A stretch of DNA of 64,000 nt from Symbiodinium sp. CCMP2592 (lineage: Eukaryota > Sar > Dinophyceae > Suessiales > Symbiodiniaceae), in NCBI GenBank assembly GCA_905221615.1, contig CAJNDT010003846.1:320001-384000 (forward strand), read 5' to 3'. Below, piece after piece: positions 1 through 11,300 of the stretch (positions within the stretch are counted from its first letter, which is position 1; the number at the start of each line of letters is the position of its first letter). The translations under genes were made by a program, and so were the position numbers. The notes beneath the pieces were generated by a model that saw only the letters and a list, made by a program, of their open reading frames with translations, had not been told where the DNA came from and did not search any database.

Positions 1-213
1 TTTGGTGTCGTTAATGCAGTAACAGTAGCAGGTCGAAGGCTCAAGAGTAGCTGTTCTACTTAAAGTACGATTAGTAGCAACAGCAGCCATCTACGTCTAG
101 TGGCCCCAGGCGGGAGATCAGCTGCAGCACGAGCAGCGCATAGGCTTCTTCGACACAACATCTACGAAAGTTAAGCTACCTGACCCTGCGCTGCATATGA
201 TAGTATACATGCA

Positions 214-286
214 TCATATGAACCCGAGGAATAGCATTGAGAACGTGCACGCCTTCTTTATTGTGATTTCGGGGGCTTGAAGTCCA
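214..286 (-). CDS. Possible frame-shifted continuation of the isochorismatase domain
   Basis: This stretch overlaps the end of the first exon's frame but reads in another frame as [20 protein letters not shown]. In family members the corresponding strand reads roughly PGEIVIxKxxxSxF and carries the catalytic Lys. The match is short. It may be the true coding frame after a sequencing or genomic indel, or chance. Confidence 0.3.
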
Positions 287-694
287 GTCCTCAATGAGAT
301 TCCAGCCAGGCTCGCCGCGCACAAGGACGCGACCACATGGACCAGGATCGCCAATCCCAGCGCCAATCTGCCTGGAGCGCCATCGCTTGTTGTCGGGGCA
401 GTCAGCAAGGGATTGCTTGTGGCCTTCCCGCGTGTGGATGATGTGGTAGCCCTTCTGGCGGAGAGCTTGAAATACCACCTTCAATGGCTCGATAGGGGCT
501 CGTGTCATCGAGATGTCGTAGCCCATGCTGTCAACGTAGCCCCCCTTACCACAAAAGTCGATTTGCATATCGATGGCCAGCAAAGCGGTCTTGTCGGGCT
601 CCAGGCAGCCATCCAAAGGCCAGGGGGGGAATGCCGGAACCGCCATGGCCCAGCACTCAGAAGACCCTTCAATCTCTCCGTAAGCTTTATACAA
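287..694 (-). CDS. Isochorismatase-fold amidohydrolase exon (partial)
   Basis: The exon encodes the N-terminal half of a cysteine hydrolase of the isochorismatase superfamily, most like ureidoacrylate/biuret-type amidohydrolases. The hallmark start [17 protein letters not shown] gives the catalytic Asp, followed by VDSMGYD and the second strand HIIHTREGH. The family's catalytic Lys and Cys would lie further downstream, towards and past the left edge, so the gene is cut by the window. The first in-frame ATG is at 646. Similarity continues to NLIED at about 287 and then jumps to another frame ([15 protein letters not shown], about 240-285). This means either an intron edge or a one-base frameshift. 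The fold is clear but the substrate is not. Confidence 0.72.
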
Positions 695-699
695 AGCCT

Positions 700-1068
700 G
701 CTTAATCCTATCACCTCAAAGAACAAGATCATCTAAACATGTTGGGGAAAGATACTTTCCCTAAAATGTTGACAGGTTTACAGCTTGAGATCTGCCAGCG
801 ACAAGTGGCTAACCCGAAGCAGGGCGCTTGGCACATGCAGCAACATTCTTTGCCCCGATGACAACTGACAAGATGACGTCTTCAGCTAGAGCCAAAAGCA
901 GTAAGTGAGCAAAACACTTGTCTTCAGCATGCTCGCACAACCACATCTTGTGATGCGTGCCGCCCTTCTACGCCAAAAAGGCCGCGCTGGCTGTGACACA
1001 ACTGGACATGGAAATGGATGCGAAATGGGGCCTGGCCTTGCACTCCACGCCCTTCCCTCCGTTGAACC
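700..1068. other. Gap without a recognisable gene
   Basis: No domain, repeat or RNA gene is visible. It may be intron or 5' flank of the hydrolase to its left. Confidence 0.4.
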
Positions 1069-1146
1069 TAATATGGTACCCTAAATAGAAGGGTCCTTTG
1101 TATAGGGACCCCAAAGTAAGGTACCCCTAACTTTCGGAAACTCCCT
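1069..1146. repeat. Short TIR element family A (one end only)
   Basis: This contains GGTACCCT, AGGACCCCAAA-like core sequence and the terminal TTCGGAAACTCCC, shared with full copies at 4308, 7131, 49556, 53552 and 62271. The left terminal repeat is missing here. It adjoins a possible membrane-segment exon. Confidence 0.65.
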
Positions 1147-1149
1147 CAT

Positions 1150-1315
1150 GGATTCTGAAGGACAAGCTGGTGTCACAACAACCCTCTCGGCCGGGTGCAT
1201 GTCGCCAGGAGGCTGGTGGGAGGTCAGTACTTTTGTGGAGATGCCGCCCGATGAGCCCTGCAATGGCCAAAGCCACGAAGGAAGCAAAGGATGACCCAAG
1301 CCAGCACACCACCAT
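1150..1315 (-). CDS. Possible exon with one membrane helix
   Basis: The minus strand reads openly through a hydrophobic stretch (VVCWLGSSFASFVALAIAGL) followed by a basic, polar segment. It abuts a family A element at its 3' side, as other exons here do. No family was recognised, and the gene it belongs to is unknown. Confidence 0.25.
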
Positions 1316-1541
1316 ACATGAAGAACCGTTAAGCCCTTAAGAACCCTGAATACCTTACGAAAAACTAGTCTCGGAGCTAAACCTTTAAAACTTCTCAGAA
1401 TACTGAAGATTCTTCCAAACTCGTCCATAAGGGCCTTTAAGAATTCTTGAAAATCATGCATGCTTGTAGATGTCGCGACCCAATAACTCTCTGCACACTG
1501 CATGGCTGTTGCTGGTGGCAAAAAAGGCCGGGTGGTAGAAG

Positions 1542-1930
1542 CGGGAGCAGCAGCACGTTTGGCAGCAGCAACAGCAACAGCAAGCGGTGGCAGGGGTGGC
1601 GACAGTCGTCCGTCCTCGTTTCTCGCTGTCGCAGCCCTAGGCGTCGTCCCCGTGGCAGTGGAGTAGTAATTACGAGTGCTAGTAGCGGTACTGGTACTAG
1701 GAGTAATACCTCAAATCAGTAATGCCAGCAGTGCTCGTCGTACTGGTAGTGGGACTCGAAGCACTGGTAGTACTAGCAATACGAGCAGCAGTCGTAGCAG
1801 CAGAAGGAGGGGTCGTCGTCGTGGTGGTGGTTGCAGGGGCAGTGGCAGTGGCAGGGGAGCAGTAGGAGCAGTTGGTACAGTAGGAGCAGTAGGAGCAGTA
1901 CGAGCAGTAGGAGCAGTAGTTTCTGTCACC
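1542..1930. repeat. Degenerate AGC/AGT triplet region
   Basis: This is an interrupted mix of AGC, AGT and CGT triplets that grades into the pure AGT tract at 1936. Long ORFs of Ser or Val/Thr here arise from the triplets and are not credible proteins. Confidence 0.7.
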
Positions 1931-1935
1931 CAGGT

Positions 1936-2082
<147 letters not shown>

Positions 2083-2225
2083 GCAGTAGTCGTAGCAGTA
2101 GTCGTAGTAGTAGCCGTAGTAGTAGTCGTAGTAGTAGTAGCAGCAGTAGTAGCACCAGTAGACAGTAGTAGTAGTAGCAGCAGTAGCAGTAGCAGTAGCA
2201 GTGGCAGTGGCAGTAGAAGTAGTAG
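2083..2225. repeat. Variant AGT/AGC/CGT triplet tract
   Basis: A continuation of the AGT tract with regular interruptions by AGC and CGT, consistent with point mutation followed by re-expansion. Confidence 0.85.
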
Positions 2226-2449
2226 TGTGATGAATAATTTTCATAGTCATGGCAGTAGCAGCAGTAGTAGTTCATGTAGCAATAAGAGTAACAATAAGGA
2301 AAATAGCACTAGCAATAATAATTCTTTTCGCAATGGTCGTATTAGTACTACTAGTACGAGTACCAGCACGAGTATGACCACGAGTACTGGCACCAGTACT
2401 AGTGCTAATACTAGCACTAAGCAGTCGCAGTAGCAAAAGCAGCAGCGGC

Positions 2450-2650
2450 TGTAGTAGTAGTCGTAGCAGTTGTGGCAGTAGTGGTAGCAGTAGTGGCAGC
2501 AGTAGCAGTAGCAGTAGCAGTAGCAGTAGCAGTAGCAGTAGCAGTAGCAGTAGCAGTAGCAGTAGCAGTAGCAGTAGCAGTAGCAGTAGCAGCAGCAGTA
2601 GCAGTAGCGATAGCAGTAGTAGCACCGATAGTTTTTTGTAGTAGTAGCAG
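2450..2650. repeat. (AGTAGC)n hexanucleotide tract
   Basis: About twenty AGTAGC hexamers, with flanking mixed triplets. The same hexamer recurs at 3188-3225 and 36018-36170. Confidence 0.92.
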
Positions 2651-3064
2651 TGGCAATAACCCATTGAACCCATTTGTACCCGCTAGCGCTGTAAAGAGGC
2701 AGTTCTTCTCAATCTCAACTCTTCTTTTTTGCGATGTAAACTTAAGTTTCTTCTCAATCTCAAAGCTTCGCCTGAACAAAGCAAAATTTTGCTGGTGTGG
2801 AAGGGCACCACCTTAGTCATGCCGCCAGCTACCGTGTTTCATCTGTCAAAGTCCCATGAAGAGCCGTGACAAGCTTCTTCGCAGATGCAGCATAGCGCGC
2901 AAACGTCAGTCTGACATGATTTTCAGCATGCTCAACCAAGCAGAAGAAACCATTAGCAGTATGAGGCTTGCTTTAGAAAAGCTCTAAAAGTCTAACGTCC
3001 ACTCACCAAAGTCCGAAGCGATTGCAACGACGGACCGCAGTCCGGGAATAGTAGGAGGTATAGT

Positions 3065-3244
3065 AGGAGTAGTAGTAGTCGTCGTCGTCGTCGTAGTAGT
3101 AGTAGAAGTAGTAGTCGTCGTGGTGGTGGTGGTGGTAGTAGAAGAAGAAGTAGTAGTAGTAGTAGTGGTAGTAGTAGTAGTAGTAGTTGCAGTAGCAGTA
3201 GCAGTAGCAGTAGCAGTAGCAGTAGTAGTAGTAGTAGTAGTAGA

Positions 3245-3276
<32 letters not shown>

Positions 3277-3281
3277 AAGTC

Positions 3282-3313
<32 letters not shown>

Positions 3314-3440
3314 TGTAGTTGTAGTAGTAGTAGTAGTGGTAGTAGTAGTCATGGTGGTGGTGGTGGTGGTGGTGGTGGTGGTGGTGGTGGTAGTAGTAGC
3401 AGTAGTAGTAGTAGTAGTAGCAGTAGTAGTGGTAGTAGTC
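3065..3440. repeat. Compound AGT / AGTAGC / GGT triplet array
   Basis: Blocks of AGT, a short AGTAGC block, more AGT, then a pure GGT block (3351-3392) and AGT again. The purine/pyrimidine register is kept throughout. Confidence 0.92.
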
Positions 3441-3591
3441 GCCGTGATCCCCTAGTAGTGGTCGTCAAGTACCACGGCTACTACGCACTATTGTTGCTAG
3501 AGTGCTGGGTGGCAGCCGCCTCCAGGAGAACTGGGGCCCTCCGCCTCCTCTTGGCCGCCTGCCTCTTTAGGCTTTGGGGCTCCCAGAGAGC

Positions 3592-3670
3592 CCAATACCC
3601 CTTAATGAAGGAATATAGCTTAAAGCATAATATGAACCCCCTTATCGTTTAAGGTATATTCTTTAGAAAC
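3592..3670. repeat. Short TIR element family E
   Basis: It carries CAATACCCCTTAAT at one end and TTAAGGTATATTC near the other, as in copies at 4195, 38239, 61694 and 62673. A GC-rich, possibly coding patch (3490-3590) adjoins it. Confidence 0.55.
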
Positions 3671-3705
3671 TGTAGTTAAAGCCAACTCCAAAAAAATCTA
3701 CTTGG

Positions 3706-3870
3706 GTTTATGATGATGATGATGATGATAAGGCTGATGATTATGAGGATGATGATGAAGATGGTCAGATTAACGGTGATGTTGAGGATGGCAAGGATGA
3801 TAGTTATGAAGATGACGATGATGAAGATGGTCAGTTTAACGATGATGCTGAAGATGGTGAGGATGATGAT
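3706..3870. repeat. GAT-rich imperfect triplet/minisatellite tract
   Basis: Degenerate GATGATGAAGATGGTCAG-like units repeat between 3706 and 3870. The ORFs it creates (poly-Met or Asp/Glu) are not taken as genes. Confidence 0.7.
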
Positions 3871-4077
3871 TGGGTGGGGCGCGCATCGGTTTCATCGATT
3901 TTTTCTGGGTTTTGTGTTTGCAGAGGCACTGCTGCTACTGCTGCTGCTGCTGCTGCTACCGGCGCCGGACCGAACCGTCGACCCACATCTTCTGCAGCCT
4001 GCACTGCACAATCATCCATCCCACCCAGCAGGAAAACGGACTTCAAAACCCAACAGGCGTAACGCAGAACTTACAAT

Positions 4078-4150
4078 CTCTTGTGGATGAGTGTTGACAT
4101 GCCAAACTGCAGCGGCCCGTCCTTCGACGTGATTATCACGACCACCTCTA
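4078..4150 (-). CDS. Possible terminal exon of an unknown gene
   Basis: On the minus strand, a possible acceptor (ATATAG) is followed by VVVIITSKDGPLQFGMSTLI, ending shortly after in HKRL and TAA. Alternation of hydrophobic and charged residues and the stop codon make it protein-like. No family was recognised. Confidence 0.3.
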
Positions 4151-4307
4151 TATGCGCACCCTCTTGGTCCGGCGCCGCAGACACACCCAAGATGTGAATC
4201 CTTAATCAAGGAAGATGTGAACCCTTTATTAATTAAGGGGTATTGGGCTTCTGTCGCGTGTTGTGGTTTGGATTTTGCTTCCATCACTCCTGGCCCTGAA
4301 GGTACAT

Positions 4308-4405
4308 GGAAGTTTCCGGAAAAAAAGGGACCCTAATACAGTACCCTCAATAGTAGGATCCTTATTGTAAGGACCCCGAAATAAGGTACCCTTCGGAAAC
4401 TCCCA
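4308..4405. repeat. Short TIR element family A
   Basis: Full copy: begins GGAAGTTTCCGGA and ends TCGGAAACTCCCA, with inner palindromic GGACC/GGTACC blocks and central TAGTAGGATCCTTATT. About 98 bp and no coding capacity. Confidence 0.82.
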
Positions 4406-4471
4406 CATGGTGTTGAGGCATCTTATCGGGCATCTGGCGCGCGGGCGTGGGGGCTAGAGCTTGCTGAAAAC

Positions 4472-4570
4472 TTACCTTTGGTTAGTAGGGAATGGGGGAA
4501 TGGGGTACAATATGGTACAATTATAACTACTATTACTACCATTCTTCCATTCCCTACTGACCAAAAGTAA
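4472..4570. repeat. Short TIR element family D (left palindrome arm)
   Basis: Starts TTACCTTTGGTTAGTAGGGA and ends in the inverted form ACTGACCAAAAGTAA. Reverse-complement copies lie at 4885-4977, and a related copy at 37021-37115. Confidence 0.82.
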
Positions 4571-4977
4571 ACCCTAAACCCCTAAACCCTATAGAGCCCT
4601 TAAAGGATCCCTTTAAAGGAACCTATTACTACCATTCTTCCATTCCCTACTAACCAAAAGTAAGAAAAAGAGCTGGGCATGGTCATCGGAGCTTTGCCTC
4701 GTTGCCGTCAGCTGCGCTTGGATCCTGCGACCAAGAACCTTACCTTTGGCTAGTGGGGAATGGAAGACTGGTAGTCATAGGTTCCTTTAAAGGGATCCTT
4801 AAGGGATCTATAGGGTTTAGGGGTTTCGACGCTCACACTCACACGAGGCAGGCAAGGCTCCACATAGGGTTTAGGGGTTTAGGGTTTACTTTTGGTTAGT
4901 AGGGAATGGAAGAATGGTAGTAATAGTAGTTATAATTGTACCATATTGTACCCATTCCCTACCAACCAAAGGTAAGG
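4472..4977. repeat. Long imperfect palindrome of about 500 bp
   Basis: 4472-4570 is the reverse complement of about 4885-4977, and 4571-4665 that of about 4738-4835. The spacer is about 73 bp (4666-4737). The right arm carries an unmatched insert at about 4828-4872. The arms include family D ends and CCCTAAACC-type motifs. The spacer could be a small minus-strand exon, but this is not shown. Confidence 0.75.
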
Positions 4978-5160
4978 AACAGCAACCACCACCACGAATA
5001 CCACCGCCACCACCATCTGTGTGCGACTGCCGCGAATCCTACTCGACTACCGGTGCTACTGCTATCACCACCACCACCACCGCCACTGCCATTACCATCA
5101 CGATCATAGTAAGAATAAGAGTAAGAGTCCAAATGAGAAAAAAGTAAGAGTAAGAGTGTA

Positions 5161-5162
5161 GG

Positions 5163-5214
<52 letters not shown>

Positions 5215-5216
5215 AA

Positions 5217-5283
<67 letters not shown>

Positions 5284-5290
5284 CTACTCC
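5161..5290. repeat. (ACT)n microsatellite
   Basis: More than 40 ACT/CTA units with one short break near 5214. It is the complement type (CTA/TAG) of the AGT tracts at 1.9-3.4 kb. Confidence 0.95.
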
Positions 5291-5299
5291 TACTCCTGC

Positions 5300-6949
5300 T
5301 TGCTGATGCTTCTGCTCCTGCTCCTGTTCCTGCTACAGTTGCCGCTGCTCCTACTGCTGCTCCAACTCCGAACTCCAACTCCTACTTCTATCACTACTAC
5401 GACGACCACTACTTCCTCTGCTGCTCGTGCTGCTGCTACTGTAATGCTGCTGCTACTGCTACGACTTCTGCTTATAAGGGCGTGAAGTATCAGCACACTT
5501 GTGGCACCGATTGAAGAACTGAGCTTTGAGACATTGAGCTTTCACTAAGTCCCACAAGCAAGAGGAAGCGATGCGATTTGCCTCCTTGCTGTCGGTAGGG
5601 TGGCTCTCGCCGGAATCCTTGCCCAAGGCTGCGAAAACGCGAGTTTCAACCTGATAGTCCCGAACTAGGGTACTGTACCCCTAAAATAAAGTCGAGCGGA
5701 AACCATCTTAAACCAAGGGTTGTGCCACAAGCGTTCCAACGCAGGAGTACCAACGAAAGTGTTGACATACATGGCTCCTCGTCCAGTGTTCAGTATTCTT
5801 CCAAGGGCCCACGTCCGTTTGGGTGGTTGTGCTGCGGCGCTCACATCTCCACACGACAGGTGGCGGGTCCAACGTCGATTCACGAGTCAGTCAAGCTCAG
5901 GAATCAATCAAGTCCGTTCACAAGTATTTTTGATTGACTCAAGCGTTCAACTAGCACCGCCAACAAAATGTCCTGCCTGTCTACATATTACGGGGATTTC
6001 ACTCCAAATCCCATCACGAGGCCTCATGAACTCTGCATCCCTGGAGCCCTGGAGGCCAACTGTCCCCCAGAGCCAGAAACTCTTGATATAGAAATACTAA
6101 CTGGGGATCATATTTAGACTCCTATAAGGTAATCCCAAAAAAGGAATTACTATAACTAATAATCACACTAATCGTAATTCTACTTTATTGATGTTCTATA
6201 CTTGTAAGGTAATAAGGCACGCTACACGGACGGCTTTAAAGTGGCAGCAAGCAAGCCCACTTAGACCAAGGCCTTGCATCGTTGTCAGTATGCTGACCAA
6301 GAACGGCAACATCATAGAAGTCGTTACCGGTGTACTTAGTAGGTGTAGGAGCGGGACTAGGGGTGAGAATTATTGCAGTAGCAGCAGGACAAGCAGAGTA
6401 GCAGTGCTAGAAGTCGTCGTCACGCGAATGAGCGACAACAACAGTAGTGGCAAAACCAACCAATACAGAAATGACAAGAGCAAACACAAACAGTCCAGCG
6501 GTCGATTAATTAATCGCACACACCTGCAACAAGCAAGGGCAGTGACAATCGCAAGAAAAGAGAAAACAACACGATGCCGACAGAATCAGGGAAAGATGGC
6601 GCTGCTTAATTAAGATGGGAACGACTCCATTCTTTTGATCTCTCTTTTCAAACTTTTGCCACAAGCTGTCAAAAAAAAACGGGCCCGCCTCCGATGCTGA
6701 TGCCCCAGCCGCGCCTGCCTGTGCTGGGGTTTAGCGAGTATCGTGTAGTCTAGCATAGGAAAAAGTATGGCGTGGTATTAATACCTATAGTCTCCATTGT
6801 AGTTCCTTTTTGAGGTTACCTTTTAGGATCCTTAATAAAAAAAAAGGTTAAACCAAAAAAGAAGCTACAATTCAGACTCTAGGTATGGTATACTAGCTCG
6901 GTATGGTTTAGTCGGGCTTTTGGTGTTCGGGGCGAAGGCCTGTGGCGTT
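5300..6949. other. Region without a recognisable gene
   Basis: 5300-5470 is a decayed GCT/ACT triplet tail. A fragment resembling family A (GGGTACTGTACCCCTAAAATAA) lies near 5668. The rest has short ORFs on both strands but no domain, RNA gene or clear repeat. Confidence 0.5.
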
Positions 6950-7032
6950 GGTCCCTTCTTTCGGTCCCTATTATAATACGGCACGTAATATTTAGGGTAC
7001 CCAAAAAGGGACCCTAATTTTGACAACCACCC
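6950..7032. repeat. Short TIR element family B
   Basis: Ends AGGGACCCTAATTTTGACAA followed by CCACCCA, with inner TATAATACGGCAC. The left terminus is degraded. Better copies lie at 46388, 57936 and 60171. Confidence 0.75.
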
Positions 7033-7130
7033 AGTTAGGGGATCTGGGCTTTTGTTGACACTCACACTCGGACAAGCCTGGCAATGTATGCAGCAACAGG
7101 TTCGACGACTTCGCTAGATACTCATCAAGT

Positions 7131-7229
7131 GGGAGTTGCCAAAAATAGGGGCTACCTTATTTAGGGGTCCTAAAAGAAGGATCCTACTATTTGGGGTACT
7201 ATCTTAGGGCCTATTTCTGGAAACTCCCA
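7131..7229. repeat. Short TIR element family A
   Basis: GGGAGTTGCCAAAAATAGGGG at the left end and TTTCTGGAAACTCCC at the right, with central AAGGATCCTACTATTT. It is inverted relative to the copy at 4308. Confidence 0.8.
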
Positions 7230-7332
7230 GGTTACAGGAGGGGTAGGTACCCGATGCTGCGGCAGACAAGGCTCTTAGACATGCACCCATGTGCCCGAAA
7301 GGATTTCGGATGCTGAGTTGGTTGGCTCTGCT

Positions 7333-7446
7333 TTAGGGCCTTAATAATTAGAAGAGGGTTTTGGGGCTCATTATACTATAATGACTATAGTTATGTATAA
7401 GTATGATGAGGAACCACCAAAATAGTGTTGGTATTATCTAAGCCCC
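7333..7446. repeat. Short TIR element family C
   Basis: Starts TAGGGCCTTAATAATTAGAA, then GGTTTTGGGGC, and ends near TCTAAGCCCC. Related copies lie at 38855, 38979, 40421, 42168, 42601, 49405 and 61937. Confidence 0.7.
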
Positions 7447-8344
7447 TTTTATTGGCTGCACTTCTGGTGAAAACCAGGATTCCCCTGCCCGCCACTGAAT
7501 CTGAACCCTACAGCCCTCAACCCTTCACCCACAACCCTAGCCCCATACAGCACTTACATACTACTCTAGCTTATAAGGGTCTGAAAGTTTTTGTGAGGAT
7601 TCACAATCCTTTCTGCCGCTCATTCACACTTAAAGGGCTTCCGAGGTGTAGTAATCGGGGTTGTCTCGGATTCAGCTGGTACTCCCACAGTCGCATTCAG
7701 GTCGGCAGGACGGGCTGTGACGCGTTCCCGGGTTTGGGGTTGAGGGCCTCATGTCATAAATAGAACAATTGACCGTAAACCGTCGGATCCCTTCTCAGCA
7801 AAAATCCTGAGAAAGAGCCCTGGTTTCCTGTAATCCTCATGTCTTTCGAGGCGAACTTCTACCAGCAGACCCAAATCTCACGCCCTCTTAGCTGTCGCGG
7901 TGTCACGGTGTCCCTGCCTCGGCCGATGGCTGCGACGATGCATCCTCAGGCAAGGAACTGGCAAGGACGTGGTTGCAGAAACAGCTGCGTGCATTCTGTT
8001 CGACGGAGAGGTCGTCCACGAGTATCAGTGACGCACAGTGCACCCAAACAGATTTGTCTTTCGCCTTACTCAATCATATGCTTGGGACCTGGCGAACACA
8101 TCTGCTCTATGAGGCTACCCTATGAGGCTGGTGCAGTCTCTCCCGGCGCATCGGAGGTTGTGGCTGCCTGCTACGTGTTGGTTCTGGTCTCGTTCGTCTT
8201 AGTCTTGCACGCAGAACCGTACGACAGGAGGGTCCGGTCGGAAACTTTTGCATGCACAAACCGTACCACATGAAAAACCAAGCCGGGAACTTGACACAGA
8301 TTGAGGGAAGCATGCCTTGACCAAGAGACTGCATCATAAGGCAC
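7447..8344. other. Region left of the satellite array, no clear gene
   Basis: An open frame of 144 codons (7839-8273, plus) has no recognisable domain. The stretch ends at the first, diverged satellite edge. Confidence 0.4.
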
Positions 8345-11300
8345 CGTCCTAGCCGCCCTAGCCCGCAAGTGGCGTGCAGTCAGCTTGTAATAGAAGGGTC
8401 ACCCCGTGTTTTCACAAAGCTTTGTCCACACACACACACACACACACACACACATCTGTGATCCAAAGCTCGCTTTGCAAATGTGCTGCTGGAGTATACA
8501 ACTGCATGTACCACTAACAGTCGCTTGCAACACACCAACATCGCGGCCACATACTGCGGTATGCCGCCTCCGCCTTCTGGGGTTCAGAAGCTGCCACCTC
8601 ACAGCGGAGAACCAGATCGTGGTAGAAGGCAGCACGCCAAAACAAACTGATTCAAGCCGAGACCCGTCTCAAGTCAGAAAGCCTTCTGCATGCGTGGCCA
8701 CAGACCAGAGCGCAAACCCACAGCTCACTAGAACCGTCCACTGAAAGAGATTGCAAGGGATCATATCTGCGGGCTTTGCGAACAAGAGGCTCGTCTACGA
8801 ACATCTATGCAGCACCGACCAGCACCGCGCAAGTAACGTTTACTGCGTCTTAAAACGTCTTAAAAAGACTCCTTCCATCATCTTCCATGAGGCTGCGGCT
8901 TCCTCTGCCGGAGCTTGCGACGGTGCAGCTGCCTGTCTGTTGTCTTCCATGTCGTGTTTCATGCACTACTGCACTTCTGTCAACATGCGAGACACATGTC
9001 ACGCTCTCGCACCGCGCCCCCGCCTTTGCTTCCGAAGTGGCTGCCTTGCGGCCAGACCAAATCAAAACGAAAAAATTTGCAAAAACACTCGCTCGAGGTA
9101 GACGCAGCCGGACACACTTCACTAAGGGATGCCCAACGCTTCTCATCCTAAGCCACCGTCTTAACAAGAAAGTCTCCCTGTAGTCAGCGGTTTTGTCCCC
9201 ACACATCTGTGATCCAAAGCTCGCTTTGCAAATGTGCTGCTGGAGTATACAACTGCATGTACCACTAACAGTCGCTTGCAACACACCAACATCGCGGCCA
9301 CATACTGCGGTATGCCGCCTCCGCCTTCTGGGGTTCAGAAGCTGCCACCTCACAGCAGAGAACAAGATCGTGGCAGAAGGCAGCACATCATGATAAAGTG
9401 ATCCAATCCGAGACCCGTCTCAAGCCAGAAACCCAACTGCATGCGATTCCACAGACCACACCGCAAACCCACACCTCACTAGAACCGTCTAATGAAAGAG
9501 ATTGCAAGAGATCATAGCTGCAGGCTTTGCGAACAAGAGGCTCGTCTACGAACATCTATATCTATACAGCACCGACCAGCATCGCACGAGTAACGTTTAC
9601 TGCGTCTCGAAATGTTTTAAAAGCTAAAAGAACCCTTCCATCATCTTCCATGATGCTGCGGCTTCCTCTGCCGGAGCTTGCGACGGTGCAGCTGCCTGTC
9701 TGTTGTCTTCCATGTCGTCTTTCATGCACTACTGCACTTCTGCCAACATGCGAGACACATGTCACGCTCTCGCACCGCGCCTCCGCCTTTGCATCCGAAC
9801 TGGCTGCCTCGCGGCCAGACCAAATCAAAACGAAAAAATTTGCAAAAACACTCGCTCGAGGTAGCAGGGAACTGGACCCAGCCGGACACACTTCACTAAG
9901 GGATGCCCAACGCTTCTCATCCTAAGCCACCGTCTTAGCAAGAAAGTCTCCTGTAGTCGGCTGTTGTGTCCCCACACATCTGTGATCCAAAGCTCGCTTT
10001 GCAAATGTGCTGCTGGAGTATACAACTGCATGTACTACTAACAGTCGCTTGCAACACACCAACATCGCGGCCACATACTGCGGTATGCCGCCTCCGCCTT
10101 CTGGGGTTCAGAAGCTGCCACCTCACAGCGCATGACAAACTGATCCAAGCCGAGACCCGTCTCAAGTCAGAAAGCCTTCTGCATGCGATCCCACAGACCA
10201 CAGCGCAAACCCAGAGCTCACTAGAACCGTCTACTGAAAGAGATTGCAAGAGATCATATCATATTCTGCAGGCTTTGTGAACAAGAGGCTCGTCCACAAA
10301 CATCTATACAGCACCGACCAGCACCGCACGATTAACATTTACTGCGGCTTAACACTACCCCTCCGTCATCTTCCATGAGGCTGCGGCTTCCTCTGCCGGA
10401 GCTTGCGACGGTGCAGCTGCCTGTCTGTTGTCTTCCATGTCGTCTTTCATGCGCTACTGCGCTTCTGTCAACATGCGAGACACAAGTCACGCTCTCGCAC
10501 CGCGCCTCCGCCTTTGCTTCCGAACTGGCTCCCTTGCGGCCAGACCAAATCAAAACGCAAAAATTTGCAAAAACACTCGCTCGAGGTAGCAGGGAAATGG
10601 ACGCAGCCGGACACGCTTCACTAAGGGATGCCCAACGCTTCTCATCCTAAGCCACCGTCTCAGCAAGAAAGTCTCCTGTAGTCGGCTGTTGTGTCCCCAC
10701 ACATCTGTGATCCAAAGCTCGCTTTGCAAATGTGCTGCTGGAGTATACAACTGCATGTACCACTAACAGTCGCTTGCAACACACCAACATCGCGGCCACA
10801 TACTGCGGTATGCCGCCTCCGCCTTCTGGGGTTCAGAAGCTGCCACCTCACAGCAGAGAACCAGATCGTGGCAGAAGGCAGCACGCCAAAACAAACTGAT
10901 TCAAGCCGAGACCCGTCTCAAGTCAGAAACCCAACTGCATGCGATTCCACAGACCACACCGCAAACCCACAGCTCACTAGAACCGTCTACTGAAAGAGAT
11001 TGCAAGAGATCATAGCTGCAGGCTTTGCGAACAAGAGGCTCGTCTACGAACATCTATATCTATACAGCACCGACCAGCATCGCACGAGTAACGTTTACTA
11101 CGTCTCGAAATGTTTTAAAAGCTAAAAGAACCCTTCCATCATCTTCCATGAGGCTGCGGCTTCCTCTGCCGGAGCTTGCGACGGTGCAGCTGCCTGTCTG
11201 TTGTCTTCCATGTCGTCTTTCATGCGCTACTGCACTTCTGCCAACATGCGAGACACATGTCACGCTCTCGCACCGCGCCTCCGCCTTTGCATCCGAACTG

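Noticed and set aside
8850..9386. 178-codon minus frame in the satellite
   Set aside because: It is open in one monomer only; in other copies a small indel near GTCTCC-CTGTAGTC breaks it. No domain.
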